From positions 5,367 to 69,366 of the forward strand of contig JBKBSF010000026.1 of the NCBI GenBank assembly GCA_046291875.1: a stretch of DNA of 64,000 nt, given 5' to 3'. The notes beneath the pieces were generated by a model. It was not told the origin of the DNA, made no database searches, and saw nothing but the letters and a program-made list of their open reading frames with translations. Made by a program: the position numbers and the translations under genes. This document shows positions 35,501-43,495 of the stretch, one piece after another; positions within the stretch are counted from its first letter, which is position 1; every line of letters begins with the position of its first letter. Source of the stretch: SKVR01 sp046291875 (GTDB lineage Bacteria; Bacteroidota; Bacteroidia; Bacteroidales; UBA7960).

Positions 35501-35999
35501 AAAAGCCAACGAAATCAACCAGAAAACAGGGCAGAGCTATATCATGGGTCTGACCTATAACAACCTGGGTTATGTGTACCTTGAGATGGGCATCCCACAG
35601 GAATCGGCCCGGGCATTCGAAATCTCGCTTCAGATCCGCAAAGATACAGGAGTGAAAAGCTTCGAACTGATGGATATGTCAGGACTGGCCCTTGCCTTGC
35701 ATCATCTGGGCAGATACGATGAAGCATTGACCCTTAGCCGACAGGCATTGGAGGAGCTGCAAGCTTTTAAAACGGTGGAAGATCTTCCCAGGGCCTGGTA
35801 CAATCACTACCTCATTGCAAGCCACTTTGCCGAACATAAAACAGAAGCCCTGGAGAGCCTTGCAAAGGCCAGAGACCTTGTAATGATACGATATGAAAAG
35901 ATCAGTGGAGATGCCTTGCGCGATGATTATCTGCAAAAGATCAGTCTCAATCGCAACATTATGCAGCAAGCTGAAAAAGTAAGATCCGAAAATCTTTAA
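32508..35999 (+). CDS. SAM-domain, NACHT-type STAND ATPase with TPR repeats
   Basis: 1163 residues. The N-terminal SAM domain (1 to ~62, 'WLAEAQMDEYFPLFEQNQI..DLKDIGIVSLPHRKKIMAAI') is a protein-protein adaptor. Region ~75-230 is helical with an R-N-x3-H signature (Arg197-Asn198 to His202) that could be a HEPN-like fold; this is tentative. The NACHT-like ATPase has Walker A GEPGIGKT at 402-409 and Walker B 'IVLDALDEA' (~488-496). The C-terminus (~800-1140) is a TPR array ('AGDLHQHLGHYPIAIRCFEQSM', 'NNLGYVYLEMGIPQESARAFE'). This is the plan of NLR-like bacterial immune sensors: adaptor, switch, ligand-sensing repeats. Tightly packed between its neighbours. Confidence 0.85.
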   Translation: MEDVKNWLAEAQMDEYFPLFEQNQITFADLKEINNEDLKDIGIVSLPHRKKIMAAIARLSEEKTGLQPLHNFQHLPYPAAIRFMRLNEAILSEASGWDMVSFYKDSVEALIKTFCVYGIGQYLASGERCPETDTALLKMLARPSTGVWVNILKKLLVVDRDLPEPMSRLYTMFFENKKGKDCQGAFMGYLQDFVQFRNEMHHAARMPDNEYITQLKIQLPVLQSMLDGSIFLARFPIVRGLEEGLALTLSGIKPEPVEWDFPAHLQQKLFFTNSKGEHIEVEPFFIYLKLEQGKDETLFLYDSQKSYGVKRESKLLYMIDYDRGQRIARYEPAQILESKFGEQLLQEVFNAFKATILSMGAHVKNFSAILDRHSMITGRAYIRKHMEAFMEGHPCGYFLLTGEPGIGKTAIMANLINPAEKQAHYFFKAGSNYDNPDDCINAVFHFLAHKYNIEASQQQVSPAERRLQLEDLLTQISSLLLPGQRETIVLDALDEASKAQDGKTIGEILPPMLPKGIYLLVSARPNTAAADHLKSLENCQEYVLDPDSDDNRRDAMEFARNLLGNDATDDQVSFIAQKAHWNFLLIKLVCEAIVREGTPLDQVDDYFKAGKDLHDWYQGSYLRIEQKFADEPDKLEKISSILGAVAAAGNPVSKNQLCELLAMPQAWFDWALRFTGQFFDIIQISEKGINQPGMSIETFYRFFHTSFNHFVSQRLFSDLKHFHALWAAYYSDWEEKSGFERDYALQSLPRHLHLSGQTSALLALISHPSYLIELAAHSRHYDLAPYWKAFSKEELDNHFNESFREAPLDNEFRAAALLAAGDLHQHLGHYPIAIRCFEQSMETAKEAALPAAQADATFSLAWCLRHTDHFQQSIEWLSEAIVLYTRLQNPAGIARCWSITGINQWQLHQDMDALESLTKAIDLLTQTQNIRSLAEAHNHMGIIYRGLGQYKQALTHLHQTRQLLEKNNDLKGLGKVYNSLGTATWWSGLPEQSLHFYKKANEINQKTGQSYIMGLTYNNLGYVYLEMGIPQESARAFEISLQIRKDTGVKSFELMDMSGLALALHHLGRYDEALTLSRQALEELQAFKTVEDLPRAWYNHYLIASHFAEHKTEALESLAKARDLVMIRYEKISGDALRDDYLQKISLNRNIMQQAEKVRSENL

Positions 36000-36013
36000 C
36001 CAAGGAATCAAAT

Positions 36014-37285
36014 ATGCGTTTTCTGCAAACCCTATACACCTCATGCAGGCATGGACAGAGCACTGGCTCTGGGTTTCAGTTTTATGCCTTCAGCGAAGGA
36101 CTGGAACCCAAAGAGCTTGATGAAATTGAAAAGCTCGGCCTGTTGCCTCCAGTACTGGATGATGCGCAACCCACCGAGAGCTACTCTGAAATAAACCTGC
36201 CCATGGCATTGCGCTATTTCAGGCTGAGCAGTGGCAGAGTTGGTTTGCTGAAGAGCACTGCATTATCCTCTGATTACAGCGGGCGGCCCGGAAATTTTCT
36301 CGCCCATGCCGTGGTAGCACAGGAAGGAGAACTGCCTTTTGCTCCTGCACTTATGGTGCAATCTGCCGCACTGCTTAGCAATATGAGCCCGGCCCAATGG
36401 GCAGTTGACGAAACCCCGCCCCCTTTGCCACCGCTTGAGCTGAGCCAGTTACAAACCCCTGATGAATTGCCCATTGAACAGATTCAACAATTCTTGAAAG
36501 AGGACGAAAATGAAGACCGTTTCCAGTTCCTACTTTCTGCCCTTGTGAATTTTCCTGAGAGTGAACGCCCAGTGGTGCTGGGATGCAACCACCAGGAAGC
36601 TCTGAACTGGCTGCAAGTGATCTCTGCATCGCTTCCCCTTGATGTTTTGCGCCAGATAACCTTCTCTACTTTTTCGTCGCAACCGGGTTCAGCACGCTTG
36701 AGTGCCATACCACCCAAGGCAAGCCGTTTTGACTTTGCTGACCCAATGGCCAGCAGATTTCAGTATTATGTTCTGAATACAATAACAAACCACCGCAGCG
36801 AAATAATCCCATCAAACTACGCAGGTAAGGCCTTGCAGCTGATCCGGAAAGAACCGGCCCTATTGCCTGCCCTCATGAATAGTGTTTACTTGCCCGATGC
36901 CGATGCATGGTGTCGAAACTCTGATATACTTGTACAGTTCTTTCAGGTGCAGGAGACCCATACTGCCGATGCGCCAACCCGGGCCATGTTGTTGCAATGG
37001 CTCAATGAAAACCTTGACGCAGAGGGAGTGGCAAAAACCCTGGCATTGAGTATCCCTGCTAGGGAAACAGCAGTTTCAACCCCGGAAGAAACTGAAGATA
37101 CTATCAGCCCCACAACAGGCGAAGAAGTAAAACCGCACACAGAGCAACCGGAGCACGGAAAAGATCTATCCCCGGAGGCATCTACAGGCAAGGATGGAGA
37201 GCATCCCCCGGAAAAAACGGCGAAAACCTCCACCTGGGCATTGCTTAAGAAACTCTTTTATTCACCTCCAAACGACCCGTCATGA
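36014..37285 (+). CDS. GTPase-associated protein 1 (GAP1-N2-like)
   Basis: 423 residues. The N-terminal ~130 residues ('LYTSCRHGQSTGSGFQFYAFSEGL', 'YFRLSSGRVGLLKSTAL', 'DYSGRPGNFLAHAVV') match my memory of GAP1-N2, a domain named for its constant association with bacterial GTPases in predicted conflict systems. A middle helical domain (~150-340) and an acidic low-complexity tail (~350-410, Glu/Thr/Pro rich) follow. No catalytic site is known for the family. Its place between a NACHT gene and a membrane GTPase fits that association. The stop codon overlaps the start of the next gene (ATGA). Confidence 0.7.
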   Translation: MRFLQTLYTSCRHGQSTGSGFQFYAFSEGLEPKELDEIEKLGLLPPVLDDAQPTESYSEINLPMALRYFRLSSGRVGLLKSTALSSDYSGRPGNFLAHAVVAQEGELPFAPALMVQSAALLSNMSPAQWAVDETPPPLPPLELSQLQTPDELPIEQIQQFLKEDENEDRFQFLLSALVNFPESERPVVLGCNHQEALNWLQVISASLPLDVLRQITFSTFSSQPGSARLSAIPPKASRFDFADPMASRFQYYVLNTITNHRSEIIPSNYAGKALQLIRKEPALLPALMNSVYLPDADAWCRNSDILVQFFQVQETHTADAPTRAMLLQWLNENLDAEGVAKTLALSIPARETAVSTPEETEDTISPTTGEEVKPHTEQPEHGKDLSPEASTGKDGEHPPEKTAKTSTWALLKKLFYSPPNDPS

Positions 37286-37464
37286 CAGGATGCTTAATTG
37301 AACTCATTTTTTATCTGATCCTGACTTATCTGTACCTGGTTAGCCTGGCTATCTTCGGAGTATTCTTCGTTAGTTTTGGAGTGGTGCTTGGATTTGGTAT
37401 GGCCATCAGAAATTATGTAAAAGCTTTCCGGCAGTGCGTAAGAACAGAAAAACCTATCCGCTGA
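37282..37464 (+). CDS. Small membrane protein of the GTPase operon
   Basis: 60 residues, overlapping the previous stop by 4 bases (ATGA), which implies translational coupling. One long or two short hydrophobic helices (~5-42), then a basic tail 'RNYVKAFRQCVRTEKPIR'. No family recognised. It may be a small partner of the membrane GTPase that starts 29 bases later. Confidence 0.65.
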   Translation: MTGCLIELIFYLILTYLYLVSLAIFGVFFVSFGVVLGFGMAIRNYVKAFRQCVRTEKPIR

Positions 37465-37493
37465 CCTGTACATTTAACTAATCCAACCAAAAC

Positions 37494-38975
37494 ATGAAAA
37501 CCCAGCCAGCCATAAAAAGCTATTTCTTCGGGAAAGGGTTCCGCGACCTCAAGGATACCATTGTGTGCAGTTTTGAGAACAACATTGAATCTTCGCGCCG
37601 GCTTTTCAGCAAGGGCCCGGTGGCTGGCAGCCCTTGGGAGATTGCCCTGATCATAACTGCCATTGTGCTTGGATTGTATGTAGGCATCACCCGGGGTGAA
37701 TTGCCCCTTTGGTTTGTAATTGTGCTGGTGATCTTTTCGCTGATAGCCCATGGTCGAAACAACTTCACTCTTTTCTGGCGCTTTTATCATTATGCATCGG
37801 GTTTGGCCGTGGTAGTATTCGGGACCCTGATGTTCAGCATCCTATCTGTTGTACATGTAGTTTTGCTGGGACTTGTAGCAGGGGTTTATTTTGCCACTTA
37901 CATGTTGGTATGGTCTGCAGATGCTTTGTACCGGGTTGTAAACCGTATCTTCACCGCCTGCCCCTGGAGCGATTGCTACGGCAAGCACATATTGCCGGTA
38001 TATCACTGCAAGGTATGCAACCGCCGCCATACGCAGCTATGGCCGGGCAAATATGGCATCTTTCATCGCACCTGCCTGTGTGGAGCCCGGCTCCCCACCA
38101 CCTTTTTCAACGGACGCAGCAGGCTATATGCCAGCTGCCCCGATTGCGGCAACCGGCTCGAGAGCCAGGAAACCCGCCCGGTGGTAGTTCCGATAATAGG
38201 AGCCGTTTCGGCTGGAAAAACAACATTCCTGTTTCGCCTTCTCAATCAACTGCACACAAAATATGCACCTGCCCATAACCGGGAGTTTGTTTTTGCCAAT
38301 AACTACAATCAACAGCTCTACAATCACAATATCAACCTGCTTGCAAGAGGGGGCTTTCCGGAAAAAACCCAGCAGAAAAACCCCATTGCCTTCAACTTTT
38401 TTTTACAAAAAGGACAGCGAAGCAGGTTGTTTTTCTTCTTTGATGCTGCCGGGGAGGCCTTCTCTCAGCGCGATTCGCTTTTTCAGCACAAATTTTACAA
38501 CTATTTCCATGCTCTGGTTTTTGTTATTGATCCCTTCTCTTTGCCCGAGATACGATACCGCTACCATGAGCTGCTGAAATCACGACCGGACATTCGCCCC
38601 AGCCAGGAAAACCTCGACGATGTTTTTGATATTACTCTCAACACATTACAGCAAAACTACCAAGTAAGGGTCGACAAAGCCATTACCAGGCCGGTGGCCA
38701 TTGTGATTACTAAAACTGATGCTTTTGATCTTGACAAGATCATGGGCATGCAGGCCCTTGAATTGTATCAGACACAACACGGGCACAGAGGCGATCGCGG
38801 ACAAATCCTTGACCAATTGTGCAGGCAGTTTCTGCGCAACAACGGAGCGGGCAGCCTGCTGGCCAAAATGGAATCGAAATTTGCCCGCTCGCGGTTTTTC
38901 CCGGTCAGTGCCGCAGGAAACCACACCACCGGCATGGATCTGGTTGCAGACTGGCTGATAAAAAAACTTGACTAA
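37494..38975 (+). CDS. Membrane-anchored zinc-ribbon GTPase (double-GTPase group)
   Basis: 493 residues. About three to four membrane helices (~45-140) precede a zinc-ribbon region (~155-225) with 'CKVC', 'CLCG' and 'CPDC' pairs. The GTPase domain has P-loop 'GAVSAGKTT' from Gly236, G3 'FFFDAAGEAFS' and G4 'IVITKTDAF' (canonical TKxD). It mirrors the ribbon-GTPase order of the protein at 27426 but adds a membrane anchor, suggesting a soluble/membrane GTPase pair. Likely acts at the cytoplasmic face of the inner membrane. Fourteen bases separate it from the SUKH gene. Confidence 0.8.
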   Translation: MKTQPAIKSYFFGKGFRDLKDTIVCSFENNIESSRRLFSKGPVAGSPWEIALIITAIVLGLYVGITRGELPLWFVIVLVIFSLIAHGRNNFTLFWRFYHYASGLAVVVFGTLMFSILSVVHVVLLGLVAGVYFATYMLVWSADALYRVVNRIFTACPWSDCYGKHILPVYHCKVCNRRHTQLWPGKYGIFHRTCLCGARLPTTFFNGRSRLYASCPDCGNRLESQETRPVVVPIIGAVSAGKTTFLFRLLNQLHTKYAPAHNREFVFANNYNQQLYNHNINLLARGGFPEKTQQKNPIAFNFFLQKGQRSRLFFFFDAAGEAFSQRDSLFQHKFYNYFHALVFVIDPFSLPEIRYRYHELLKSRPDIRPSQENLDDVFDITLNTLQQNYQVRVDKAITRPVAIVITKTDAFDLDKIMGMQALELYQTQHGHRGDRGQILDQLCRQFLRNNGAGSLLAKMESKFARSRFFPVSAAGNHTTGMDLVADWLIKKLD

Positions 38976-38989
38976 ATCTCTCTCAAACC

Positions 38990-40612
38990 ATGATTGATAA
39001 GATATTGAAAAAATCGGGCGTAAAGCAAAAGTCTTTTCCTGCTCCCAAAGCTTCGTTCAGAGATATCTCTGAGCTGAGCGTTGCCCTCTCCACCTTCGGT
39101 ATACCTGAGATACCCTATGAGTACATGGATTTCCTGATGAAAAACGCCAATGGTCTCAGCTGGAATGGGGTAGAGTTTTTTGGCCTGGAACCGGTAGATT
39201 TTCCTGAAGACCAGTATACTTTGCCCGGATTAGAGGAGTTTAACCATACCTTATTATATGATGATGAATTTGACGATCGGCTGGTGATAGGCCGCGCAGA
39301 TGAAGAATACTACGCCTGGAATGATTATGAAGAGGTGTATGAAGTAGTTTGCAGATCTGGGAAAGATGCCCTTCTAACCTTCAGCAGCTTTACAGGTTTA
39401 CTTGCCGAAGCACTGGGAGTAAGAGATATCAAAGGACTTAACATTACACAAACCTCTCCCGACCTGCAGGAAACAAAAGAGCTTGCCGCCATTATCAAAT
39501 CATTGAAAGTTGCCAGAATGCTTATCATTACCCCTCCCACCCAAAAACTGCAGCAAATCGATGAGGTCAACCATGCTTTGAAAGAAATGGAACTTCCGCC
39601 ACTACCTGCCTCCTATTGCAGTTTCCTCACTCAGGTTGCCGGAGGGATGATATGGCAGGAAGGTTGCTTTTACGGAGTTGCCCGAAAAAGGGAAAGTCAT
39701 GACCTGGAAGAGCCCGAATTACCCGAAATCCTCAGGTACAACAAAGCCTGGAAAGGTGAGAGAAACCTTAACAACCGGCTTCTGCTGGGTTTAGACAACC
39801 AGGATTTGTTTCTTTACAATCAGAAGACAGGCAATTTCGAAACCTTTTGCCAACTGGATATGCAAACCATGAGCAGTTTTCCCACGTTCCTGGACCTGGT
39901 GAAGGATGTTGTTTACAACCCTCAAAAGATGCCCCACCCTTCCTTCGCTCCTGAAGAAGATGATTCATCTGTCATTGAATCGACCCTGGAAACAAAACTG
40001 GAAAAAACTGTACAGGAAAAATGGGAGCGCCCTGACGATCTGCGGTGCAAACAACTCATTGCCATCATCAATCAACAGCACGGATACGATCTGTTTTCTG
40101 ATGTTTCCACGCAAATCAAACTCAAAAGGATAAGTTTTTATCCCGACTATCATCTCATGGAGGCCACCAACTTCGGTTCAATACCCCCAATGACCATGCA
40201 GTACTTTGTAAAAGATAGCCTGGTGGTTAAAATCGATGGTACCCGGGAGCCCTTCGATACGATGAATAAGTCCGGAAGTCTTATTCTGAACGCTGAAACC
40301 GTAAAGGATTATGCAAGGTTTGTACTCTCAAAGATATACGCAGAGGAGGGTCCGTTCAGAATTGTGGAGGATATCACTGAGGTGCATTTTTCGCGCGAAC
40401 CTACCCGGGAGGAATTTATCAGGATTCGCAATGTAATCCGCCCTATGAAAGTAGAATCCCTGAGCGGATCTTACATGCTGCACGCCATTGTACTCTATTC
40501 AGACAATGTTTACAAAACACTGCTGAAAGTTTCTCCGGATGGTGAACTGGATATTGAAGAAGAAACCACGCTGCTCACCGATATGCCTGTGAGGCACATT
40601 ATGTTGCGCTAG
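38990..40612 (+). CDS. SUKH (SMI1/KNR4, YrhA-like) protein with two SUKH domains
   Basis: 540 residues. The first SUKH-like domain (~25-150) has 'IPEIPYEYMDFLMKNANGLSWNGVEFFGLEP' and 'DRLVIGRADEEYYAWN'; the second (~190-310) has 'LPPLPASYCSFLTQVAGGMIWQEGCFYGV' and 'NRLLLGLDNQDLFLYN'. The shared pattern shows an internal duplication. A linker and an unrecognised C-terminal domain (~345-540) follow. SUKH proteins are best known as immunity proteins against polymorphic toxins, but they also act as adaptors. No toxin gene is adjacent, so an adaptor role within the GTPase system is plausible. Last gene of the operon; overlaps the convergent RyR gene by 14 bases. Confidence 0.75.
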   Translation: MIDKILKKSGVKQKSFPAPKASFRDISELSVALSTFGIPEIPYEYMDFLMKNANGLSWNGVEFFGLEPVDFPEDQYTLPGLEEFNHTLLYDDEFDDRLVIGRADEEYYAWNDYEEVYEVVCRSGKDALLTFSSFTGLLAEALGVRDIKGLNITQTSPDLQETKELAAIIKSLKVARMLIITPPTQKLQQIDEVNHALKEMELPPLPASYCSFLTQVAGGMIWQEGCFYGVARKRESHDLEEPELPEILRYNKAWKGERNLNNRLLLGLDNQDLFLYNQKTGNFETFCQLDMQTMSSFPTFLDLVKDVVYNPQKMPHPSFAPEEDDSSVIESTLETKLEKTVQEKWERPDDLRCKQLIAIINQQHGYDLFSDVSTQIKLKRISFYPDYHLMEATNFGSIPPMTMQYFVKDSLVVKIDGTREPFDTMNKSGSLILNAETVKDYARFVLSKIYAEEGPFRIVEDITEVHFSREPTREEFIRIRNVIRPMKVESLSGSYMLHAIVLYSDNVYKTLLKVSPDGELDIEEETTLLTDMPVRHIMLR

Positions 40613-42464
40613 TTTTGCCGATGCGAGGTTCGAACCGTCGCAGGGTAAAACATGCGCGGGAAAGAATCTCATGCAGGTAAAGTATGCCTGTACGGTCGAG
40701 TTGACGGACCGACTCATCTATTTCCTCCCATTCCACCAGCATTGGATGGTATTTGAGTTTTTGTTTGAGCAGCTGATTCATACGTTTCTCGGAGGCTTCG
40801 ATTTGCTGCCCGGTAATCCCGTCCCTCAGATCCTTCCAGTTTTGTCCGGGGATAAAACCTTTGATGCGTTTTTCTGCATTCCATCTGTTTTTCTCCATCC
40901 GGGCCATCAGCTCCAGGGTTTCTTTGTCTATAACGGGCTCAACAGCGTCACTCCCCCCAAACTGGGTATCTTGTGAGTGATATACCAATTGGGCATTTAT
41001 GAGGCGAAGTTTATAGTTGTAATGCCTGGCCGGAAGCCTGTTGGCCTCCTTTTCCCTATCGGTCATTGCATCCCATGCTTTCTCTATCTGTTCACTGCCT
41101 GGTTCAACACCATTCTCTATCATGTAAAAGGCGTTCAGGTATTTGGCAATGGCATCCACCCTCATTTTGTTTTCCACAAAATGATAGGCGTTAAAATAGT
41201 TTGCATACTCGGCGATATTAACATGCAATTCGCTGAAAACTTCCTTTATGGGATTGATAACAGTGTCCACCACATTCCTTTCCCTGAGTACAACTACCAT
41301 GGGGGGAGAAGTAAGCTGTTGTGTTTGATGGTATGCCAACTGCCTGGTTTTTAGTGCCCAGTGCGCTGTTTCTGCATCACCCGCTGCACAAACAAATACC
41401 AGTGACACTTTGGAGAAGTCCAACCTGATCTGCTCCCTGAACACATCGGTAAGTTCTATGCATTCAACATCTGCAGCCGCTTCAATACCCGGATAACGCA
41501 ATAATAGTTCATGATATTTGTTTTGAATATCCTGATCCAGTAGCATAAACCGGGTTTTCTGAAGATTAGCAAAATGATACATCTGCACGGCTTCGATCAG
41601 CAAATGTTCTGATACGGGGTTTAGCCCCAGCAATGCTACACAGACCTGCTCCTGCTGCCCGGGCAATACCGGTGTAAAGGTATCGGGAGCAAAATCATCA
41701 ACCACATAAGCAGCACATTTTCTGTAAAAATTGAAAACATGGATATCCAGTTTTTCATCTTTGCGGGGGCGGGTTTGAAAATCCATCAACAGATTGAAAT
41801 TCTGCGGATCGTTGAGCATTATATGAGCCTGAATGGTGTTTTTGCCCTGGTAAACAGCCTTTACCTTTTCAATGAAGGCCAGGTTTTGATCATCATGCTC
41901 AGAAAAACCCATCACATAGTGTGCTTTGTTCAATCCGGCACTCCGGAGTGCCTTGATGTCGGAAGGATTTCCTGCCAGTGTTTTCACTCTTTTATTAGAA
42001 ATAGCATAACGGGCAATATTTTCTTCGTCCTTCTCGAGTACCACAACACGTGCATTCTTGCTTTGGTTTAACAAGTCGCGGATAAGCGTGCTACTGTAAA
42101 AGTTCAGACCATTGAATATAAAATGACGCTGAAAGAACAAACGAATCTGCAACCAGACCACAAAGCGATTGAGCAGCAGAAAAAAAGCATTGAGCAATGC
42201 AGTGGCCAGCGAAAAAGGGGCCAGAAACCGGGCAACATCAAGGGCCAGTGGCAATGGTATTTGCTCAAATGAAGTATTCATGGTAAACAGCTGAAGGCTG
42301 AGAAATGCCCCTCCGGTAAGTGTTAAATCAAGCCCATGCAAGGCATAATACTGTTTCCACCCCATGAATCCAAGTGTAAAACTCGCTGCCATGAGAAAAG
42401 CAATAACCCAGAAAACAATCCTCTTCATTGACGCCTGCATAACAATCTTATTTAAATGGATCAA
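40599..42464 (-). CDS. TrkA-N/RyR-domain membrane protein (channel-like, NAD-binding)
   Basis: 621 residues. Two membrane helices (~14-36 and ~78-102) flank a pore-loop-like segment ('GGAFLSLQLFTMNT') that lacks a K+ channel TVGYG filter. A Rossmann/TrkA-N-like domain (~110-260) has 'ARVVVLEKDEENIARYA' and 'VKTLAGNPSDIKALRSAGLNKAHYVMGFSEHD'; a second such half (~265-400) follows. The C-terminal RyR domain (~525-610) has 'MEKNRWNAEKRIKGF' and 'HPMLVEWEEIDESVRQLDR'. RyR modules in bacteria are predicted to sense nucleotide-derived ligands. Convergent with the SUKH gene. Alternative starts at 42440 and 42428 would shorten the N-terminus slightly. Confidence 0.8.
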   Translation of the reverse strand: MIHLNKIVMQASMKRIVFWVIAFLMAASFTLGFMGWKQYYALHGLDLTLTGGAFLSLQLFTMNTSFEQIPLPLALDVARFLAPFSLATALLNAFFLLLNRFVVWLQIRLFFQRHFIFNGLNFYSSTLIRDLLNQSKNARVVVLEKDEENIARYAISNKRVKTLAGNPSDIKALRSAGLNKAHYVMGFSEHDDQNLAFIEKVKAVYQGKNTIQAHIMLNDPQNFNLLMDFQTRPRKDEKLDIHVFNFYRKCAAYVVDDFAPDTFTPVLPGQQEQVCVALLGLNPVSEHLLIEAVQMYHFANLQKTRFMLLDQDIQNKYHELLLRYPGIEAAADVECIELTDVFREQIRLDFSKVSLVFVCAAGDAETAHWALKTRQLAYHQTQQLTSPPMVVVLRERNVVDTVINPIKEVFSELHVNIAEYANYFNAYHFVENKMRVDAIAKYLNAFYMIENGVEPGSEQIEKAWDAMTDREKEANRLPARHYNYKLRLINAQLVYHSQDTQFGGSDAVEPVIDKETLELMARMEKNRWNAEKRIKGFIPGQNWKDLRDGITGQQIEASEKRMNQLLKQKLKYHPMLVEWEEIDESVRQLDRTGILYLHEILSRACFTLRRFEPRIGKTSAT

Positions 42465-42580
42465 CTAAAGTAGAAAAAAAATTGTTCTGTCAAGAAAAGG
42501 AAGTATATTAGTCGAAATATTTTTCATATTGCTCATTGCAACATTACACTGCTTCTCCAGCAAGTTCACATTCGAAACCC

Positions 42581-43138
42581 ATGGCGCATATGCAAACAGA
42601 CACTATTTCTGTCCCCCAACACAACAAGCGAAAAACAAGAAAATGGATCCTGGGAATTTACGCAGTATCTCTTGCTCTCTGGATAGGTATTTGGCTATAC
42701 AGCTATTTGTTTGGCACGCTTGTGCTGGATTTAAGTTTTTCGGTGCCATTTATCCTTTCTCTCATAGTTCTGGGCTTTAATGTATTGCTATGGTCGAGAT
42801 TCGAGAAAAACGAGGACGAACTGGTTTATGCCAACGAGCTTACCAAAATGCAACTTGTTGAACGCAATGCAGCCAATATTGCTACTGCAATTACAGGTGT
42901 GCTGCTGGTTGCGGCTGCTCTTTCGGCTATGAAAGGCAACGAACCCATCCCCAGACAGGTAATCACCTATCAGTCCGTGGCTCTTATACTTAGCGTGGGT
43001 GGAGTACTGCCCAAAATCTGGATCCCCTCGCGTATGGTGGAATGGTTGCTTATATTAAGACATATAAAAACGATACTACTTACTTTTGCCATAGCCTTGT
43101 TTCTTATCGGATTGCTTGATCTCTTACACTGGAATTAA
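42581..43138 (+). CDS. Membrane protein of unknown function
   Basis: 185 residues from the ATG at 42581 (a TTG at 42536 or ATG at 42590 are alternatives). Four or five membrane helices: two near the N-terminus ('KWILGIYAVSLALWIGIWLYSYLF' and 'VPFILSLIVLGFNVLLW'), one at ~80-100, and two at the end. A short charged loop 'RFEKNEDELVYANELTKMQLVERN' lies between. No family recognised. It is the first of three same-strand genes with an RyR protein, divergent from the TrkA-N/RyR gene, so it may take part in the same membrane process. Confidence 0.65.
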   Translation: MAHMQTDTISVPQHNKRKTRKWILGIYAVSLALWIGIWLYSYLFGTLVLDLSFSVPFILSLIVLGFNVLLWSRFEKNEDELVYANELTKMQLVERNAANIATAITGVLLVAAALSAMKGNEPIPRQVITYQSVALILSVGGVLPKIWIPSRMVEWLLILRHIKTILLTFAIALFLIGLLDLLHWN

Positions 43139-43164
43139 ATAAAAGGAAGGTAAAAACCCATATT

Positions 43165-43464
43165 ATGTCTAAAACCGTTTACAGCCCCAAACCCATCAAC
43201 ACAGATGACATTAAGGTACCCGCAGATCTCCTGGAGCTGGCAGAAACACTCTCGCGCAATGTGCATGAAAACTGGGCGCTTGAGCGTATACGACAGGGCT
43301 GGCAATACGGCCCTCAACGAAACGACAACAACAAACTGCATCCGTGCCTGGTTCCCTATGAAGAATTGCCCGAACATGAAAAGGTACTGGACCGCAACAC
43401 CGCCATGGAGACTCTTAAAGTAATCCTAAGTCTGGGCTATTCCATAAACAAACAAACAGAGTAA
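43165..43464 (+). CDS. Stand-alone RyR-domain protein
   Basis: 99 residues, essentially one RyR domain: 'ELAETLSRNVHENWALERIRQGWQYGPQRND', 'HPCLVPYEELPEHEKVLDRNTAMETLKVILSLGY'. The E-x-x-H-x-x-W and L-x-P-Y/W-x-x-L pattern is the same as in the C-terminus of the protein encoded at 40599. It is a small soluble protein, predicted from the family to bind a ligand. It follows the membrane protein by 26 bases and precedes another small membrane protein by 31 bases. Confidence 0.85.
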   Translation: MSKTVYSPKPINTDDIKVPADLLELAETLSRNVHENWALERIRQGWQYGPQRNDNNKLHPCLVPYEELPEHEKVLDRNTAMETLKVILSLGYSINKQTE

Positions 43465-43495
43465 ACCCTTTTTATTTTACAAAACAAACCAGAGC

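Noticed and set aside
19495..40612. Type VI or type VII secretion cluster, because of the CbxX/SpoVK ATPase
   Set aside because: No Tss, Hcp-tube, VgrG, EssC or WXG100 genes nearby; the AAA gene groups better with the chaperone-GTPase operon.
38990..40612. Polymorphic toxin immunity locus, because of SUKH domains
   Set aside because: No toxin or Rhs/filamentous carrier gene adjacent and the gene is inside a signalling operon.
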